A stretch of 64,000 nt of DNA from Diadema setosum (GCF_964275005.1 NC_092702.1:7054330-7118329), one strand, 5' to 3'; counted from the first letter of the stretch, positions 23,139 to 36,618 are shown. Translations and numbers: made by a program. The notes: generated by a model from the sequence alone, not told the origin.

Positions 23139-24788
23139 GGAAGAGGTCGCTCTTTGACTGTCATGTCTTGGTCTTATCTGTTTTGACTTTTCCCAATATA
23201 TTTTAAGCAAGTGACAGGGAGAAACTGGAAGAGAAGTTGTTATTAATCATGTTATGTCAAATGATTAGAATATATTAGAATATATTTCCCTGCAAGGATA
23301 TCCTGATTAAATATATTTTGGTATCCTACCTATGTGTCAGTACAAAATGTTTTACTGCATGTCATCATGATATGGTACACTAAGCTCACTTCTTTTGGCA
23401 GTGACTTCTGAGTCTAATGAATTAATAGTGCCACAAAAAAAAAATGCAATTGTTGGAGGGATTTATCCGATTTGTTTGGCTCATTTTTTTTTTTTTTTTG
23501 TGCCATTATATTCCAGGTTTTATAAAAGCCAAACTGTCAAATCCATTTTAATACAGGGTTCTCTTTCTTTAGCTGATTTTCATCATTCCCTGACATATCT
23601 GTGTGCTATTTGATTTTAAGGTGAAAAACCACAGGTCACTGGCAAGCCCAATACAGCTAGCATCAAGTGGAGAAAACATTGAATCATTGATAAAATTCAT
23701 ACATATATGAAAAGCCTCATGAAAGCTGCTTTATTTCAAACATGTACAAAAAGGGGTTTTTTATGCTCTGCTTCTACTTTCATGTTAAACATGATATGAA
23801 AGTCATCAGTAAAAATCAACTCTTTATTGTCCATGCAAGCATACTTTTGAAGTCATCTTGATGGAAGGCTGTCTTGCAAATATTTGCATTTTCAAATGTG
23901 AAAATGCCCATCTGCCTAAAATTCAAGTAAAGTCAAGCCTGTGTACTGCAATCACTCAGTGAACACAGAAGTTGTGGCCTTTATACACAAGTGACCATAA
24001 CAGGCAGTTTGGCTGCTTAATTTAATGTTATCAAATAAAATCCATGATATTACATCGAGCACATGTCTCTGCTGTATTGTTTATGTATACAAAAAGGACA
24101 CAGTAATGGTGTTACGTGTTACAACTTGTCATATCTCAGAAAAGAATGAATGCATAAGAGAACAGTGCACTGCCATTATAATGAACATGGTTATAACAAA
24201 ATTTTTACAACAGAGTAGAAATTCAGATCCCAAAATTATCATCTATGATATCTTCATATACTTCACCCGTTCCTTCCGCAATTCTCTAAATACCTTCAAT
24301 GTCCCCAAACGAGATTCTTTTTGCCCGTCGACAGAGAATGGACAGGTTGGTAATCCCCCTGTGGAAGCAGTCAAGCAGTGCATGCATCCCCTCCCCCACG
24401 GTCTACTATATACATGTGCCCTTGAACAATAGAAATATCGATCTGGTGCGATGTATGAATAGAGGTGCGCTGATGGGCTCACAGACTCTTTTGTTCTACA
24501 CAAATCAGGCACCAGAATGCGATGACTGGGCTCAGCGAACACGGATATCTACTGTGATCAGCTTTGATTGCTAATGTACCTGTTCATACGAGTTTTGTAG
24601 CAGAGCAAGGGCAAACTAAGTCAGAACAAAGGTAAAAAATAATGTGATATACGAATTCTTCCAAGAGAAAGAGAACAAGTGCTGATAGAATAAACTCTAA
24701 TTTTTTTATCAAACCCATTTTTGGGGACTTCATAACACAAAGAAGCATGAATTTTGGCTACAAAAGCAGGCACTCTTGTCTTCATCTT

Positions 24789-24855
24789 GGGAATCTGGTA
24801 TACCAGGTTCCCGTATATCAGTTGCTCCTACGGGAACCTGGTATACCAAGTTCCC
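24789..24855. repeat. Hairpin with 25-bp arms
   Basis: Arms at 24789-24813 and 24831-24855 pair with few mismatches. Each contains CTGGTATACCA, itself palindromic. Possible small MITE, since GGGTTAA follows as at the ends of the 93-bp family. Confidence 0.65.
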
Positions 24856-25837
24856 TTAAAGAATGGGTTAACTGATTTGCTATAATGAAATTTTGATATA
24901 ACAAAAGAAAACTGCCGGTCCTGAGGTTTTTGTTATTATAGGAGTCACCTGTATTATATTTGTTTGTTAGTATAGAGAGTTGGTTCATCCTGTAATGGTG
25001 TTAACTGGTTCGATGCTGAATTCTTAAATCCCCTCAGACTTAATATGCAGGGCACCAGGTTCCTGTATGGAATGGGTTAATTCAGACACACCAGCTTGGG
25101 CAGAAAGAAAAGTAATTCATTAGAACAGTGGCAGGCATCGTCCAACCTGCAGTGTGCAGTCACCAAACACTGGGACTTGTTGTGTATGCAAGACTAGGTA
25201 TGTGGCTGCTGGCAGTATAAGATGGGTAGACATTATATGCAATGCCTTTTGCACATATACTCTGCTCTCTCTTTTGGAGAGTTTGAATTGGCTGCATTAT
25301 GCAAGTGGCCACTGTATACTGGTGGTTGCTATACACAAGGTCTCTAATGGGTGCTTAACACTCTTGCAGAGTTTGTAGTGGTGTCATAAAGCAGGTAGCT
25401 ACTACACACAGTTGGTTGCTACGACAGGTGTAACTGTAGTGCAATGTACATTGCTCCAAAGAGAGTATCATACAGGTTATTTATGTTTACATTCACTCCA
25501 CGTAGTGTGACTTGTTAAACCACACAATCAGACTATTATGCACTGTTGGGGGAAATACAAAGGATATTGGTTGTAGTCAAAAGTCAATAAAATGACGACA
25601 AATGTTTCCTGGAAAAGAAGATATTTTGTTTGTTACGTTTGTCTGTTATATGAGTCCTGGTGTTGGAGAAGACCCATTTCTGTTGTGTGCAAGTGTCACT
25701 GACGCTCCAGGATCCGGAAATGACCCCAGAGCAAATAGCGGCAGTTCCAGGCATGATGACAAGCTACAGTATATTGGGGCACTGTCTCTTGCTACTTGCT
25801 CAGAACAAGCACTATCAGTATTTAAACTTGCAATGTA

Positions 25838-26499
25838 TTTAAAGGGGAAATCCAGTCCAAATATAAGTTAGTTTGATTTAAAAAAAAGAGTAAAATCTTA
25901 CAAGTTCAATGGTAAATATTTAACTGAAATCAAGGAAAAATAAGGGAAGTTTTGACATTCTTTTTGAAGTTTTGCTAATTTCTGCAGAACAGTTCTTGTG
26001 CAGTGGATATGAATATGCAAATGAGTGAGCTAACCATGTCATAACCTCACAATTTTCCATTGATCATGTAAAAAAAAAAAAGAATAAAAAAAAATTTGAT
26101 GAAAATTCAATGTCTCTGTCATTGAATTCTGAAGCATGATGTTATTCCTGGTTGAATAACTTCAGAATAGTGATCAGTTAGATATATGAGGATTTGAGCC
26201 CTGGGCATAATTGCGTTTGAATGAAAAACTTGAAATTACATGATTTTATGTACAAACTTATATGTTCAGTTGTGAGGAGATGACATGCTCACTTTGCCAT
26301 TTGCATATTCATATTGACTTCAAGAACTGTTTCCCCCCCCCCCCAAAAAAAAAAAAAAAAATAGTGAAACTTCAAAACATTTTAACTTCCTTATTTGTCA
26401 TCCAATTTTGATCAAAATTATACCATTGAACTCGTAATACATGTACTCTACTCTTTCTTATTAGACTAACTTACATTTGGACTAGATTTCCCCTTTAAA
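25838..26499. mobile_element. 662-bp foldback element
   Basis: Starts TTTAAAGGGGAAATCCAGTC and ends GACTAGATTTCCCCTTTAAA. Pairing continues through CAAATATAAGTTAGT and ACTAACTTACATTTG, then ACAAGTTCAATGGTA and its inverse. Confidence 0.85.
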
Positions 26500-27353
26500 G
26501 TCTGAAACACAGTCCCTGACATGATCAGGGAAAATTTTGTCATCATACATGTACCTACTGGTATTTTGTTGTACATGTAGGCTTACAGTGCATTTCAGTT
26601 AAAAAAAGAATACGGTAATAACAGAATTTCATTACCAGGAGGTAAAGACTCGGATCCCAAAATGATTGTTTGCAGTGTATACATATATCTTTATACATGC
26701 ATACTTTATTTGTTCACTTTTGCAAAATTATGACCTAATGAAAGAAAACTGCCGGTTATGAGGACTTCCTTATAACATAGGTTGTCTGTATTAGAAGGAG
26801 AAAAAGCAAGATCCCTTGGAGGCAGAAAACTAAAGAGTTGTTTATGTTGGATACATCAAATATTTGCCATATGAGATCCCTTTATACATGTTATATTGCT
26901 TGCTACTGTATGTAGTAAAAGTCCTGGACTTTGTCTCTGCTTTGTTCTTGACTCGAATCTACATGTAGTTTAAACAGGGAACACGCGTACTACCTCCTCG
27001 GTTTAATATGTCAGCGGCAACGTGCTACTATTCTAATAACAGGACGAGAATACTCGCTCCGAAAACTTTATGACCGTGAGCGTGTCATGCAGTATGTGAC
27101 TATACTATACTTCATGCACATTTACGAACTTGATGTGTGTGTGGTTGTGCAAACATGCGGTTTAATCTCAGAAAATTAATCAGCAGCAAACGTACGTCAC
27201 TTAGCATAAGTGTGTATAGCATACTTTATTTCCATTGCAAATTAAAGCATGTGATAAATAATCCTAGGATACTACCTGCCCACAGGCAGGTACGTACAAG
27301 GAAAAAAAAATACAGTGGACCCAGTCCATCACACCGCAATAATGGTTATTGAC

Positions 27354-27535
27354 AGTTACACAAATATATACAAGTATACAAGTACATTTACACACAAATA
27401 TACAAGTATACAAGTATACACACAAATATACAAGTATACAAGTATACACACAAATATACAAGTATACAAGTACACAAGTACATTTACACACAAATATATA
27501 CAAGTATACAAGTACATTTACACACAAACATGATA
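27354..27535 (+). repeat. ACAAGTATACAAGTA minisatellite
   Basis: Nested short units of ACAAGTATACAAGT alternating with ACATTTACACACAAATAT. Apparent Tyr/Thr-rich frames here are repeat products. Confidence 0.85.
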
Positions 27536-27999
27536 CATGAACAGCTGTTTCAAGACGAAAAAAAAAATCACAAAAAAATGAACTTATATCAGCATATACT
27601 TAACCTAAGAAACACACAAAAATAACTCATTCGCGAAATTCATTACCAATAAATTACATTAAATCCGCCCAATAAAATGAAATAATTATTTCACATCCAT
27701 TGTTGCAGAAAAAACGACAAAATATACATAATGATAAATACATGGTTTGTATTGTATTGTACAGTAATGACCATGGTTTGTCAACATAGTGCAGTAAGAA
27801 AATGGTTGGTTGTTAAAGTCACCTTAATGTCATTAAAGCCACTTCATTTCTCGAGGCCAGCAGAAGGTGAGCAAAGCAAAAATTCAACCCCTGAGAAAGT
27901 AAGGTGAAAAGATATTTATACTTGGAAATTAGTTTCTAAAAAATTGACATGATCTGCAAAGAAATGGGTCTAGCTTCCCATGTGTCAAATAAAACTAGA

Positions 28000-28445
28000 G
28001 TCCGTTTCATGAAAGCGGTATGAGAGACTTTTTGGTCATAAGACGCACTTATGAGAGACTTCATGAAATGGATTTTGCTTCTCTTTGAAAGTCTCTTGGT
28101 GCTAAATATGAGCGACTTTGGCTATTCTGAGATTTATGTAAAGATCTCTTTTATGTGATGACTTCATGAAACGGAACCATGGAAACAGAAAAAACAAACA
28201 AACAAAAAAACAACGGAATGCATGGAACGCCTCCAAGCGTGTTAGCCTCACGAGAGACCTCCTGGATTGGATTTTACTTTTTTTTATGTGTGTCTAGGTT
28301 GAAAATCTCTCATAGCTACATACGAGCGACGTTGGCCATTCTGAGATTTATGTAAAGACTTTTATGTGATGACTTGATGAAACGGACCCGTGGAAAAAGA
28401 AGAAAACCAGTGGAATACACGGAACGCCTCCAGCGTGTTAGCCTA
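28000..28445. mobile_element. TCCGTTTCATGAAA MITE with partial tandem copy
   Basis: Ends TCCGTTTCATGAAAGCGG and TTCATGAAACGGAACC enclose 28000-28177. A diverged second copy of the right part (GATTTATGTAAAGA, then ATGAAACGGACCCGTGG, GGAACGCCTCCAGCGTGTTAGC) follows to about 28445. Confidence 0.65.
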
Positions 28446-28689
28446 TAGACCTGATCAGTGCTTGCAGTGAATTCGAACCTTGATGAATTGCATACTACCT
28501 GCATATTGATGAAAAAACTTGTCAGTCAGAGCATTTCTCATAAATTGATTCACCATATGTCTCGAGTCGTTACAGCCACTGTAACTTCAGCGAGAACATA
28601 CAAACAACAAGGACAAAAGCAAGCAGACAATGACATAAAATAATATGCTCAACTTCTAATCGCGAGGTACGTGGTTCGCAATGTGTATG

Positions 28690-28823
28690 CTTCGCATCTA
28701 TCTACATACATACATGCATACATACCCCTGTACAAACATGCATTCATACACATATATACATGCATACACACATACATATACATACATACATACATACACA
28801 TACATATAGACAGACAGACAGAC

Positions 28824-28898
<75 letters not shown>

Positions 28899-28920
28899 GA
28901 TAGATAGATAGGCAGGTAGG
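28690..28920. repeat. (ACAT)n then (GATA)n microsatellite
   Basis: Imperfect ACAT/CATA units to about 28808, GACA units, then about 22 GATA units to near 28912. Confidence 0.9.
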
Positions 28921-29058
28921 TAGATAACATTATTATAACAATGAATGCATGTGTGACATTAGTTAGAAGCTTATGGAAGCAATCTGGAGTCACATCCGAT
29001 ACAATTAACAGGTGGATATCTATATAATAAGTATGAGAGAGGAACTATTTTTCGTTCT

Positions 29059-29449
29059 TTAAGGGATGGTACAGTATTGGAGGAGATGAGAATTGGGCTT
29101 GTAACTTTTTGTGAGATACCAAGAAAACACATGATATAATACAGAGCATACCATTTTAAGAGGAATTCAAAGTTTATTTGGTGAAAATCGGGTTTGGAAT
29201 GACTGAAACATCCAAAAACAAAGTAAAACAAAGCAATCGTAATAAAGTGTGGGTCCCACGCTTTATTAGAATTGCTCTTATTTGGATATCTCAGCCACTT
29301 CAAAACCAATTTTCATCAAATAAACGTTGTATTCTTCATAGAATTACATGCTCTTTCATGTTTCATAAGAGGTTTTTCATTATCTCACAAAAAAAAAAGT
29401 GTTAGAAACCTGAAATTAGGTCTCAACCAAAACTATACGATCCCTTTAA
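29059..29449. mobile_element. TTAAAGGGATNRTA foldback MITE, copy 2
   Basis: Shares ends, length and the central GTGGGTCCCACGCTTTAT palindrome with the copies at 17787-18169 and 53935-54328. Confidence 0.85.
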
Positions 29450-31587
29450 AAATTCTCCTGGTATGAAATACACACTGCTACTACAGCCGTGTTTATGGAA
29501 GTCACGCAGTTTGTCCACGAACTGAAAAGTTAATGTCATTTTTTTTTTTGCAACACAATAAGACTGATTTATTCAGAGATCGAAGGAGGAAAAAAAATAC
29601 AGAACGGTACCTATCAAACCCGTATGACGTCTGCCACGTATCTCATAATTGTTGATGTCTTGTGAAGTAGGAAGTAGGCCTATATAATTATAATATTATA
29701 CATTGTTCTGCATTACAATCATATACATACTGCATTCCGATCATTCGTATATAAAGAATGTTTGGGTAGCAACGAAATGGCGGTCGTGCGCGGGGAATGA
29801 AAGAGGAAGCATGATTGCGGAAAAGGGATAATTATGAGAGAAAAAAAAAAGAACATCTGCATCAATAATGAATTTATCATGATTTCAATGTCATGCCATT
29901 GTGGCTGATGGTGCATACATACATCATGTCGCTAGATCCGCCTTGCCGTTGCTAGCTCGGATAGATATCATTCGTTTTGCTTTGTTTCGTGTTTTTGTTG
30001 TTGCGAAGAACAACATTGAATTGCTGGCATGGTGTCCATATACTCTGATTTCGTCACGCGGACTCAAGCCTGCTGGTAGTGCAAATCAGCGAAACTCAGA
30101 AACAAAGCAGAGAGAAGGGGGGTAGAATATGCCAGAGAGGGAGAGAGGGGGAGAGAGAGAGGAGATAGAGAGAGAAAAAAAAAATCATTTATTATTAAGC
30201 TTGGACGCTCTGGCGCAGAGATATCGCCAATTCATCACTCCACTTCATTTGTCGTCCAAACTGAAACTGGTAAAAATCAATTAATTGGGATTTTCACAGG
30301 ATAAGACCGCACAAAGAAAAAAAAAACAACAACAACAAAAGCAGTAATACAAGAACAGGAAGACATCTATCAAAAATTGAGGGGGGGGGGACAAACCCAT
30401 ACGCGTCCTTTAATTCTCCTATTGTTGAGTGGATATTGCATTGCGAGCATCCATCCACGATTTTGATGTACCCTAATAACACCTTACAAACCGAAAGTAA
30501 GCTGTGCCGGCAAAGACATACGTTTATTGAAATTACTCATGGTACCCATGGTGACACTTATTATATATTTGATTTGCGTCACTCGCAGATTCGTGATTAT
30601 ATCTGTCCTAGCCTATTTATACTCCGCGCTCATTCACCGTCATGTACACACAAAAGCCACACATTTTCCACTATATTTATCTTATTTCGATATTATCCAT
30701 TGCTTTACATTCCACTTGAATGTTCAAATGTACAAAATAAGCATACGAAATAAATCTCCTGTTAGGAAGTAGGCCTACACTTGAACATTCCGCTTGAATG
30801 TTCAGATGAACATGTGCAAATATTCTAGTAAGCAAAATAAATGTGCAAACATAATATCTCCTGTCAAGGAGTACACGAAACAAAAATATGAATGAAATCT
30901 TTTTACTAAAAACACACATATTTCTTTCTTTTTATTTTATGATATTCTTTATTTCAATTCCGTTAGATATCAGCGTCATGTTCACAATGAAACGAATATA
31001 AACATAGTTTTGCACATATATTCGCACTTGTTTGCTAAATCACTTTAAAGGCATTATTTGCCATTTGCAGATAAAGCAAACACTCGGCTTTAGTGTTTCA
31101 AAATACATGTACAGTGAAACCCCGTTATAACGAGGTCCGTAGACCGGCGATATTACTTCGTTATAACCGGTACCTCGTTATAACCGTACGCATCAAAAGC
31201 AAAGAAAAACATAAGCATGAAATCATACCCGTCAATCAAATTTATGAGAACATCCTTTGCGTTGTTATTACACAATTATGGATCGTTATCATTGAGACAA
31301 TAAAGGGAAATTATTTGTGAATTGATACATAAAAAAGACGGAAAAGTGGGGGTTGAAATGCGTTAATTCTTTATTTTTCTTCCAAAAATCTCTTCTCATA
31401 ATAGTTCACATTATGTTCTTGAGAAGTAAGCCTACTCGGCAAGATCATATTATTCGTGATTCTTTCTACACCTATCTCTTCCTCTTGTATCGAACCATTC
31501 TGAAAGAATGTTTTGTTGTTTTTTTCGTTTGTGAAATACAGTGAACAATGACAATGAACAAAATCAGATTGTATAAAATACGTTTGT

Positions 31588-33860
31588 TAAGTTTTTCTAA
31601 ACACCAGCGCAAAATGAGTCACATATACATGCGTTGTTTATCGTAACTTGCGAGGTATGTTACGCTTTTGGTGCCCAACGGGAATGCGATGATTTCATGA
31701 ATCATTTCCGCTGTAATCCTATACGACGTATGATGGTTGCGTCCGAAGGGATTAAAAAATGCGTTCTTTATTAGCTTCTAAAAAAAAAAAAAAAAATCTT
31801 TTCGCGTTTTGTACACCCGTTCTTGAAAAATACGCTACAACGTTGAATTTCCCTGATGTGTTTTCTTCGATGTTTGTCAAAAATACTGAAGTTCATTCTT
31901 ACCCTACTAGACAAAAAGATTCTTTTCATCTTTCTCCTGTAGGGACCGTATTTGCTTTAAAAACAATAACCACTACAGGACCTAAATTTTGGAATGAGTT
32001 GGATAGAGAAATAATCCAATCCCGGTCTCTCTATTCATTTAAGCATAAACTTAAACTAGTTTTTCTGAATTCATATCTATAGCTATTCTTCAATCCTCCT
32101 CGACATTCTCTGATCATACTTCACATTACTGACTTTATCGATTATGTAACATGTGCCTCGCTCGTGATTTCTGTATTATCTCCTGAACTTCCTTTGTACA
32201 CATTTGGTATCTCTGCTGTTGTACACTGCATCTGACTTGTACCTCGCTCGGGTGATCACGAAACTCTCAAGAAGTCTTGTGTCGGGGACATTGTTTTCTT
32301 TGGTTTTTTTTTTCTTTTTCTCTTTACTTCTTGGCGTTTATATTTCTCCAATTCACAAATTGTCATTCCTTTAATTACATATACCAAGTAAGAAATAATC
32401 TCACATCCGCATCTGGGAATCTACACCCTACAAGCAATGCTTCTATGTAGATTCCTCATATTTCACATGTTTTATTGTCTTATAAGCTGTACTTGACAAT
32501 TCATCCAGGCTTTTGTATTGTGATGTTTATGTTCTATGTATTTCTTGAAATGTGGAATATGGAACAATAAAAAACAAACAAACAAAACATTTGGAATGTT
32601 GTGATCCTTTTGCGCAAATCTGTACCTCATAGAACATTCTGAAAGAAAGACATTCTTCATTGTGAGATGCAGCGTTAAATGATAATGAACAAACGCAGAT
32701 CTGTTCAAACTGTTAAATGCGTTTGTTTCTTTTTTCTGAATACCAACTCAATTAAGTAGATTAACATGCGCTATTCAACTATTTTTACGCTACTGTCACT
32801 CGGCGGGATTGCGATGATTTCATTGATTATTTCGGCTTTAATCATACACACTCATATTTATATAATCATTTGTTACATGATAATGAACAAACGCAGATCT
32901 ATTCAAACTGTTAAATGCGTTTGTTTCTTTTTCTGAACACCAACTGAATTAAGTAGATTAACATGCGATATTCAACTACAATGTATTTTTATGCTACTGT
33001 CGCCCGGCGGGATCGCTATGATTTTATTAATTATTTCGGCTTTAATCATATATACTCATAGCGTACTAGCCAGTAAAACAACTGGAAATCGGAATATTAA
33101 GTTTTTCTAAACACCAGCGCAAAATGAGTCACATATACATGCGTTGTTTATCGTAACTTGCGAGGTATATGTTACGTTTTTGGTGCCCAGCGGGAATGCG
33201 ATGATTTCATGAATCATTTCCGCTGAAATCCTATACAATGTATGATCGTTGCGTCCGAAGGGATTAAAAAATGCGTTCTTTATTTTCTTCCAAAAATCTT
33301 TTCGAGTTTTGTACACCCGTTCTTGAAAAATACGCTATGTATATACAACGTTGAATTTGGAATGTTGTGATTCTTTTGCGCAAATCTGTACCTCATAGAC
33401 CATTCTGAAAGAAAGACATTCTTCATTGTGAAATGCAGTGTTAAATGATAATGAACAAACGCAGATCTGTTCAAACTGTTAAATGCGTTTGTTTCTTTTT
33501 CTGAACACCAACTCAATTAAGTAGATTAACATGCGCTATTCAACTATTTTTACGCTACTGTCACTCGGCGGGATTGCGATGATTTCATTAATTATTTCGG
33601 CTTTAATCATACACACTCATATTTATATAATCATTTGTTACATGATAATGAACAAACGCAGATCTATTCAAACTGTTAAATGCGTTTGTTTCTTTTTCTG
33701 AACACCAACTGAATTAAGTAGATTAACATGCGATACTCAACTACAATGTATTTTTACGCTGCTGTCGCCCGGCGGGATCGCTATGATTTCATTAATTATT
33801 TCGGCTTTAATCATATACACTCATAGCGTACTAGCCAGCAAAACAACTGGAAATCGGAAC
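31588..33860 (+). repeat. Tandem segmental duplication, about 770 bp per copy
   Basis: Copy 1 is 31588-31850 plus 32588-33100; copy 2 is 33098-33860. Shared landmarks: GTTTTTCTAAACACCAGCGC at 31591 and 33101, GGAATGTTGTGATYCTTTTG at about 32593 and 33359, and GCGTACTAGCCAG at about 33061 and 33827. Within each copy a block of about 200 bp carrying ATAATGAACAAACGCAGATC is itself repeated. Copy 1 is longer because a LINE sits in it. Confidence 0.85.
31851..32587 (+). pseudogene. 5'-truncated LINE 3' end
   Basis: Translates as LNFPDVFSSMFVKNTEVHSY, then PTRQKDSFHLSPVGTVFALK, GPKFWNELDREI and SLYSFKHKLKLVFLNSYL-stop at 32082. This is the conserved terminus of non-LTR ORF2 proteins. About 500 bases of 3' UTR end in AATAAAAAACAAACAAACAA. 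The other copy of the flanking duplication runs straight across this point, so the insertion limits are well defined. Confidence 0.85.
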
Positions 33861-34033
33861 TAAAAATGGAAAGGGTATAATGATGAGTTGCACACGCATT
33901 TCAATATTATTGCCCATTTTGGCCTAGCCTTTGGACAAGGCCTCGCGCGTTGTTTGCCTCTCGGCAGTGTCTGCAAATAGACTAACGCAGTGTGCGTGAC
34001 TAGCAGTGATCGCTGGACCGAGCCGCGTCAGCG

Positions 34034-34411
34034 GTAGCCTTTAAACAAGGCGACTCGCTCTGCGTGCCCCCGTATAGCGCGTTTACCCTACAAACCTGTT
34101 GGCCGGCGAGCGGAGCGAGCCGCCTTTATCCACTCGTTCAGGGATGTGTACTTTTGTCGTTGTTGTTGCTTTATATTCTTTGACAAATTTGCGTACAAAT
34201 TTGACGCAGAAAATACACACGGCACACTACGGCACACACGGCACACTACTTAATATTAACGAGGCTTGCCTTGGTGCCGTGTGTATTTTCTGCGTACACA
34301 TCCCTGAACGAGTGGATAAAGGCGGCTCGCTCCGCTCGCCGGCCAACAGGTTTGTTGGGTAAACGCGCTATACGGGGGCACGCAGAGCGAGTCGCCTTGT
34401 TTAAAGGCTAC
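34034..34411. repeat. Long inverted repeat, 118-bp arms
   Basis: Arm 34034-34151 (starts GTAGCCTTTAAACAAGGCGA, ends CAGGGATGTGTAC) is matched inverted by 34294-34411 with one mismatch seen. The 142-base loop itself contains CGCAGAAAATACACACGGCAC and its inverse. The arms are noticeably GC-rich against AT-rich surroundings. Confidence 0.9.
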
Positions 34412-36555
34412 GTCAGCGGCGGGGAGACGTTTGGAGTAATTAAAAATTTAAAACAGAAAGGCAGGTGCAGTCATGGGTCTCGTAAGCAAATAAATCATTT
34501 ACAAACTTATGATCAGCTACGTTGACATACTTGTTTAATGATGTCCTTCTGCGGCCCCTCCGACCGTGTTCGTTGCTGTATCGCAATTAGTCTCGATTCA
34601 GACACGCAGGGGATATAAGCCCGGACCGCATTGGCTAAAGGCTAATTTTGGCCACGAGTGTCGCTCCGTGAAAAGTTTTTGAATGCGTTATTTTTTTTTT
34701 CTATCGTTGCGCTGTGGTCTGGCCTATCACGCACGCGTATCTCGCGAAAAACAAAATCGAATGATTTTATTCAATAACTTAGTAGGAACATCGGAAGGTA
34801 TTTCTGTGTCTTATCGCGTGGTTAAGAAAAAAACATGAACTACTCTGCAAAACGGGAAAGAGACATTGATAGCGTGAATTTGGGTTTCAGTGTTCCGTTT
34901 GTCGCATGTTTGAAAGCGGCAAGTCAGGAAATGGAACCTCGCAAAAAAGAAAATGGAATGATTATGATTATGATTATGTTATGTGGTTTAACATGGAAAG
35001 AACGGTAGGCCCTATACTCGGTTATTCGTCACTGATAATGGGCGGTAAAGAAGGATAACGGTGGGACTGAAACATGTTTGTTTCCGAGTCTTCTTGCTTC
35101 AGATAGTACATGTAGAAATCGAGACGGGACGGGCACTTGTGCAGTGCGTTACTGCATTCTACACATACGTAAAACTGGGATAGCGTGAATTCGCTTTTCA
35201 ATGTTTCGTTCGTCGCGTGTTTGAAAGCGGCAGGTCAAGAAATGGAACCTCGTTATATCCGATCAAATTGCTTATGTTTTTCTTTATAATGATGCACCGA
35301 AAATGTCCTCGTTATAACCGGAATCTCGTTATAACTGAACTCGTTATAACCAGTTCGTTCTGCCATAGGTTTACACGCAAAGGAAAACGGGACCGACGCG
35401 ATCACCTCGTTATAAGCGGTTCCTCGTTATAACCAGGGAGGTGCTAGAGAAGGAGAGGCAACTAAAGCTCTCCTTTGAAGTCATGCGCGGCACCGCCGAG
35501 AAGTTATGCGTTCAACTACAGGTGTTACCCATGTGCTTTGACAAAAGAGAGCATCAATAATCCGGACTAGCGCTCTCACATCTAGAAATATTTGCTCCTA
35601 CTGCAATTCGCTCTCTCTTTCAATGTGATGGCAACAATAAATTTGTGTACCTTGAATTGGAGCAGCGAATCAAAATGCAGTGTAAAACTCACAATTTTAA
35701 CAGCAAATAGTTTAAAAACACGCTGGAACACGCTTTAACGGAGTACTTTATTTGAAAGATCAAAATATCCCCTTATCAACAGATAGAAAATTAACATGCG
35801 GAAATGTGCGCATTATAGAAAAAATTAGGTTTTTAAGAGGGCCTAATTTTCATTTCCTTTCGATTTGCGAATTACGAAGAAACTAGAAATACACGTTGAT
35901 AATATTGAATTCTTTCCTAAACTATTCTAAATCAATTCGAGTATTTCATTTAAAATTTTGCGGTGAAATAAAGCTTGTAATTCAACGAAAGGTGAAATGC
36001 GTTCTTCGTCTCTGAACTTCGTCTTGCAACTGGAGCGGTGCCGAGCATGACTTCAAAGCGTAATGGAATGCTAGACATCCCATTATAACGCCTTGAACCC
36101 AAACATGTGTTTGCATGAATTACGAAGAGTTGCCACTCCATCTCTGTAACACCTCCCTGTTATAACGTTACGATCTCGTTATAACGGGGTTTCACTGTAG
36201 TTCTAAAATGCAAGTTAGGGATAGAAACAATCACTGCAAAAAATTTTAATCAGTACATGCATATTCAATTTAAGTATTATAACATATACAACATGTGAAC
36301 AATAGTTATAATAAAATTGCTTCTATAATAGAATAAACTATCTATTATTATTTCTATTAAGAAAATTAGTGATATATCTTTATATTTTAGGATTTATTTG
36401 CGAATTTTTAGGATTTTTTTATACAACTGACCTACACTATGTATCAAATGTGATTACTCAAACATTTTTTTTAATCACTGCTCGCGATGGTAAACAATAT
36501 ACCTTTAGAACACAGAGAAATATCTTAGCGAATTCATACCATGTATACAAAAGTG

Positions 36556-36557
<2 letters not shown>

Positions 36558-36597
<40 letters not shown>

Positions 36598-36618
36598 AAA
36601 CACACACAAACACACACG
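36558..36618. repeat. (CA)n microsatellite
   Basis: About 30 CA units with three AAACAC interruptions. Confidence 0.95.

Larger units (their letters stand above)
22880..31109. other. Intergenic DNA, left part
   Basis: Apart from the SRP72 3' end and the repeats listed separately, no gene could be supported. Short frames have no recognisable motif. 23140-24780 and 30000-31100 are plain AT-rich sequence. A short tandem duplication around CTTGAATGTTCA and AATCTCCTGT lies near 30715-30880. Confidence 0.5.
31110..36199. mobile_element. Pogo/Tigger-type element, 5.1 kb, perfect 25-bp ends
   Basis: TA plus CAGTGAAACCCCGTTATAAC (and GAG) at 31110-31134 is exactly matched inverted at 36175-36199. 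TA lies at both borders, which is typical of Tc1/mariner-pogo insertions, and CAGTG(A)AACC..CGTTATAACG ends are typical of the pogo/Tigger group (inference from known family ends). CGTTATAAC words recur near both ends (31142-31190 and 35250-35440). An inner inverted pair GTTATAAC(C)AGGGAGGTG lies at 35424-35443 and 36150-36167. No transposase frame was seen; the centre holds unrelated insertions and duplications. Confidence 0.8.

Noticed and set aside
27354..27535. CRISPR-like regular repeats
   Set aside because: Nested short tandem repeats without unique spacers in a eukaryotic sequence; an ordinary minisatellite.
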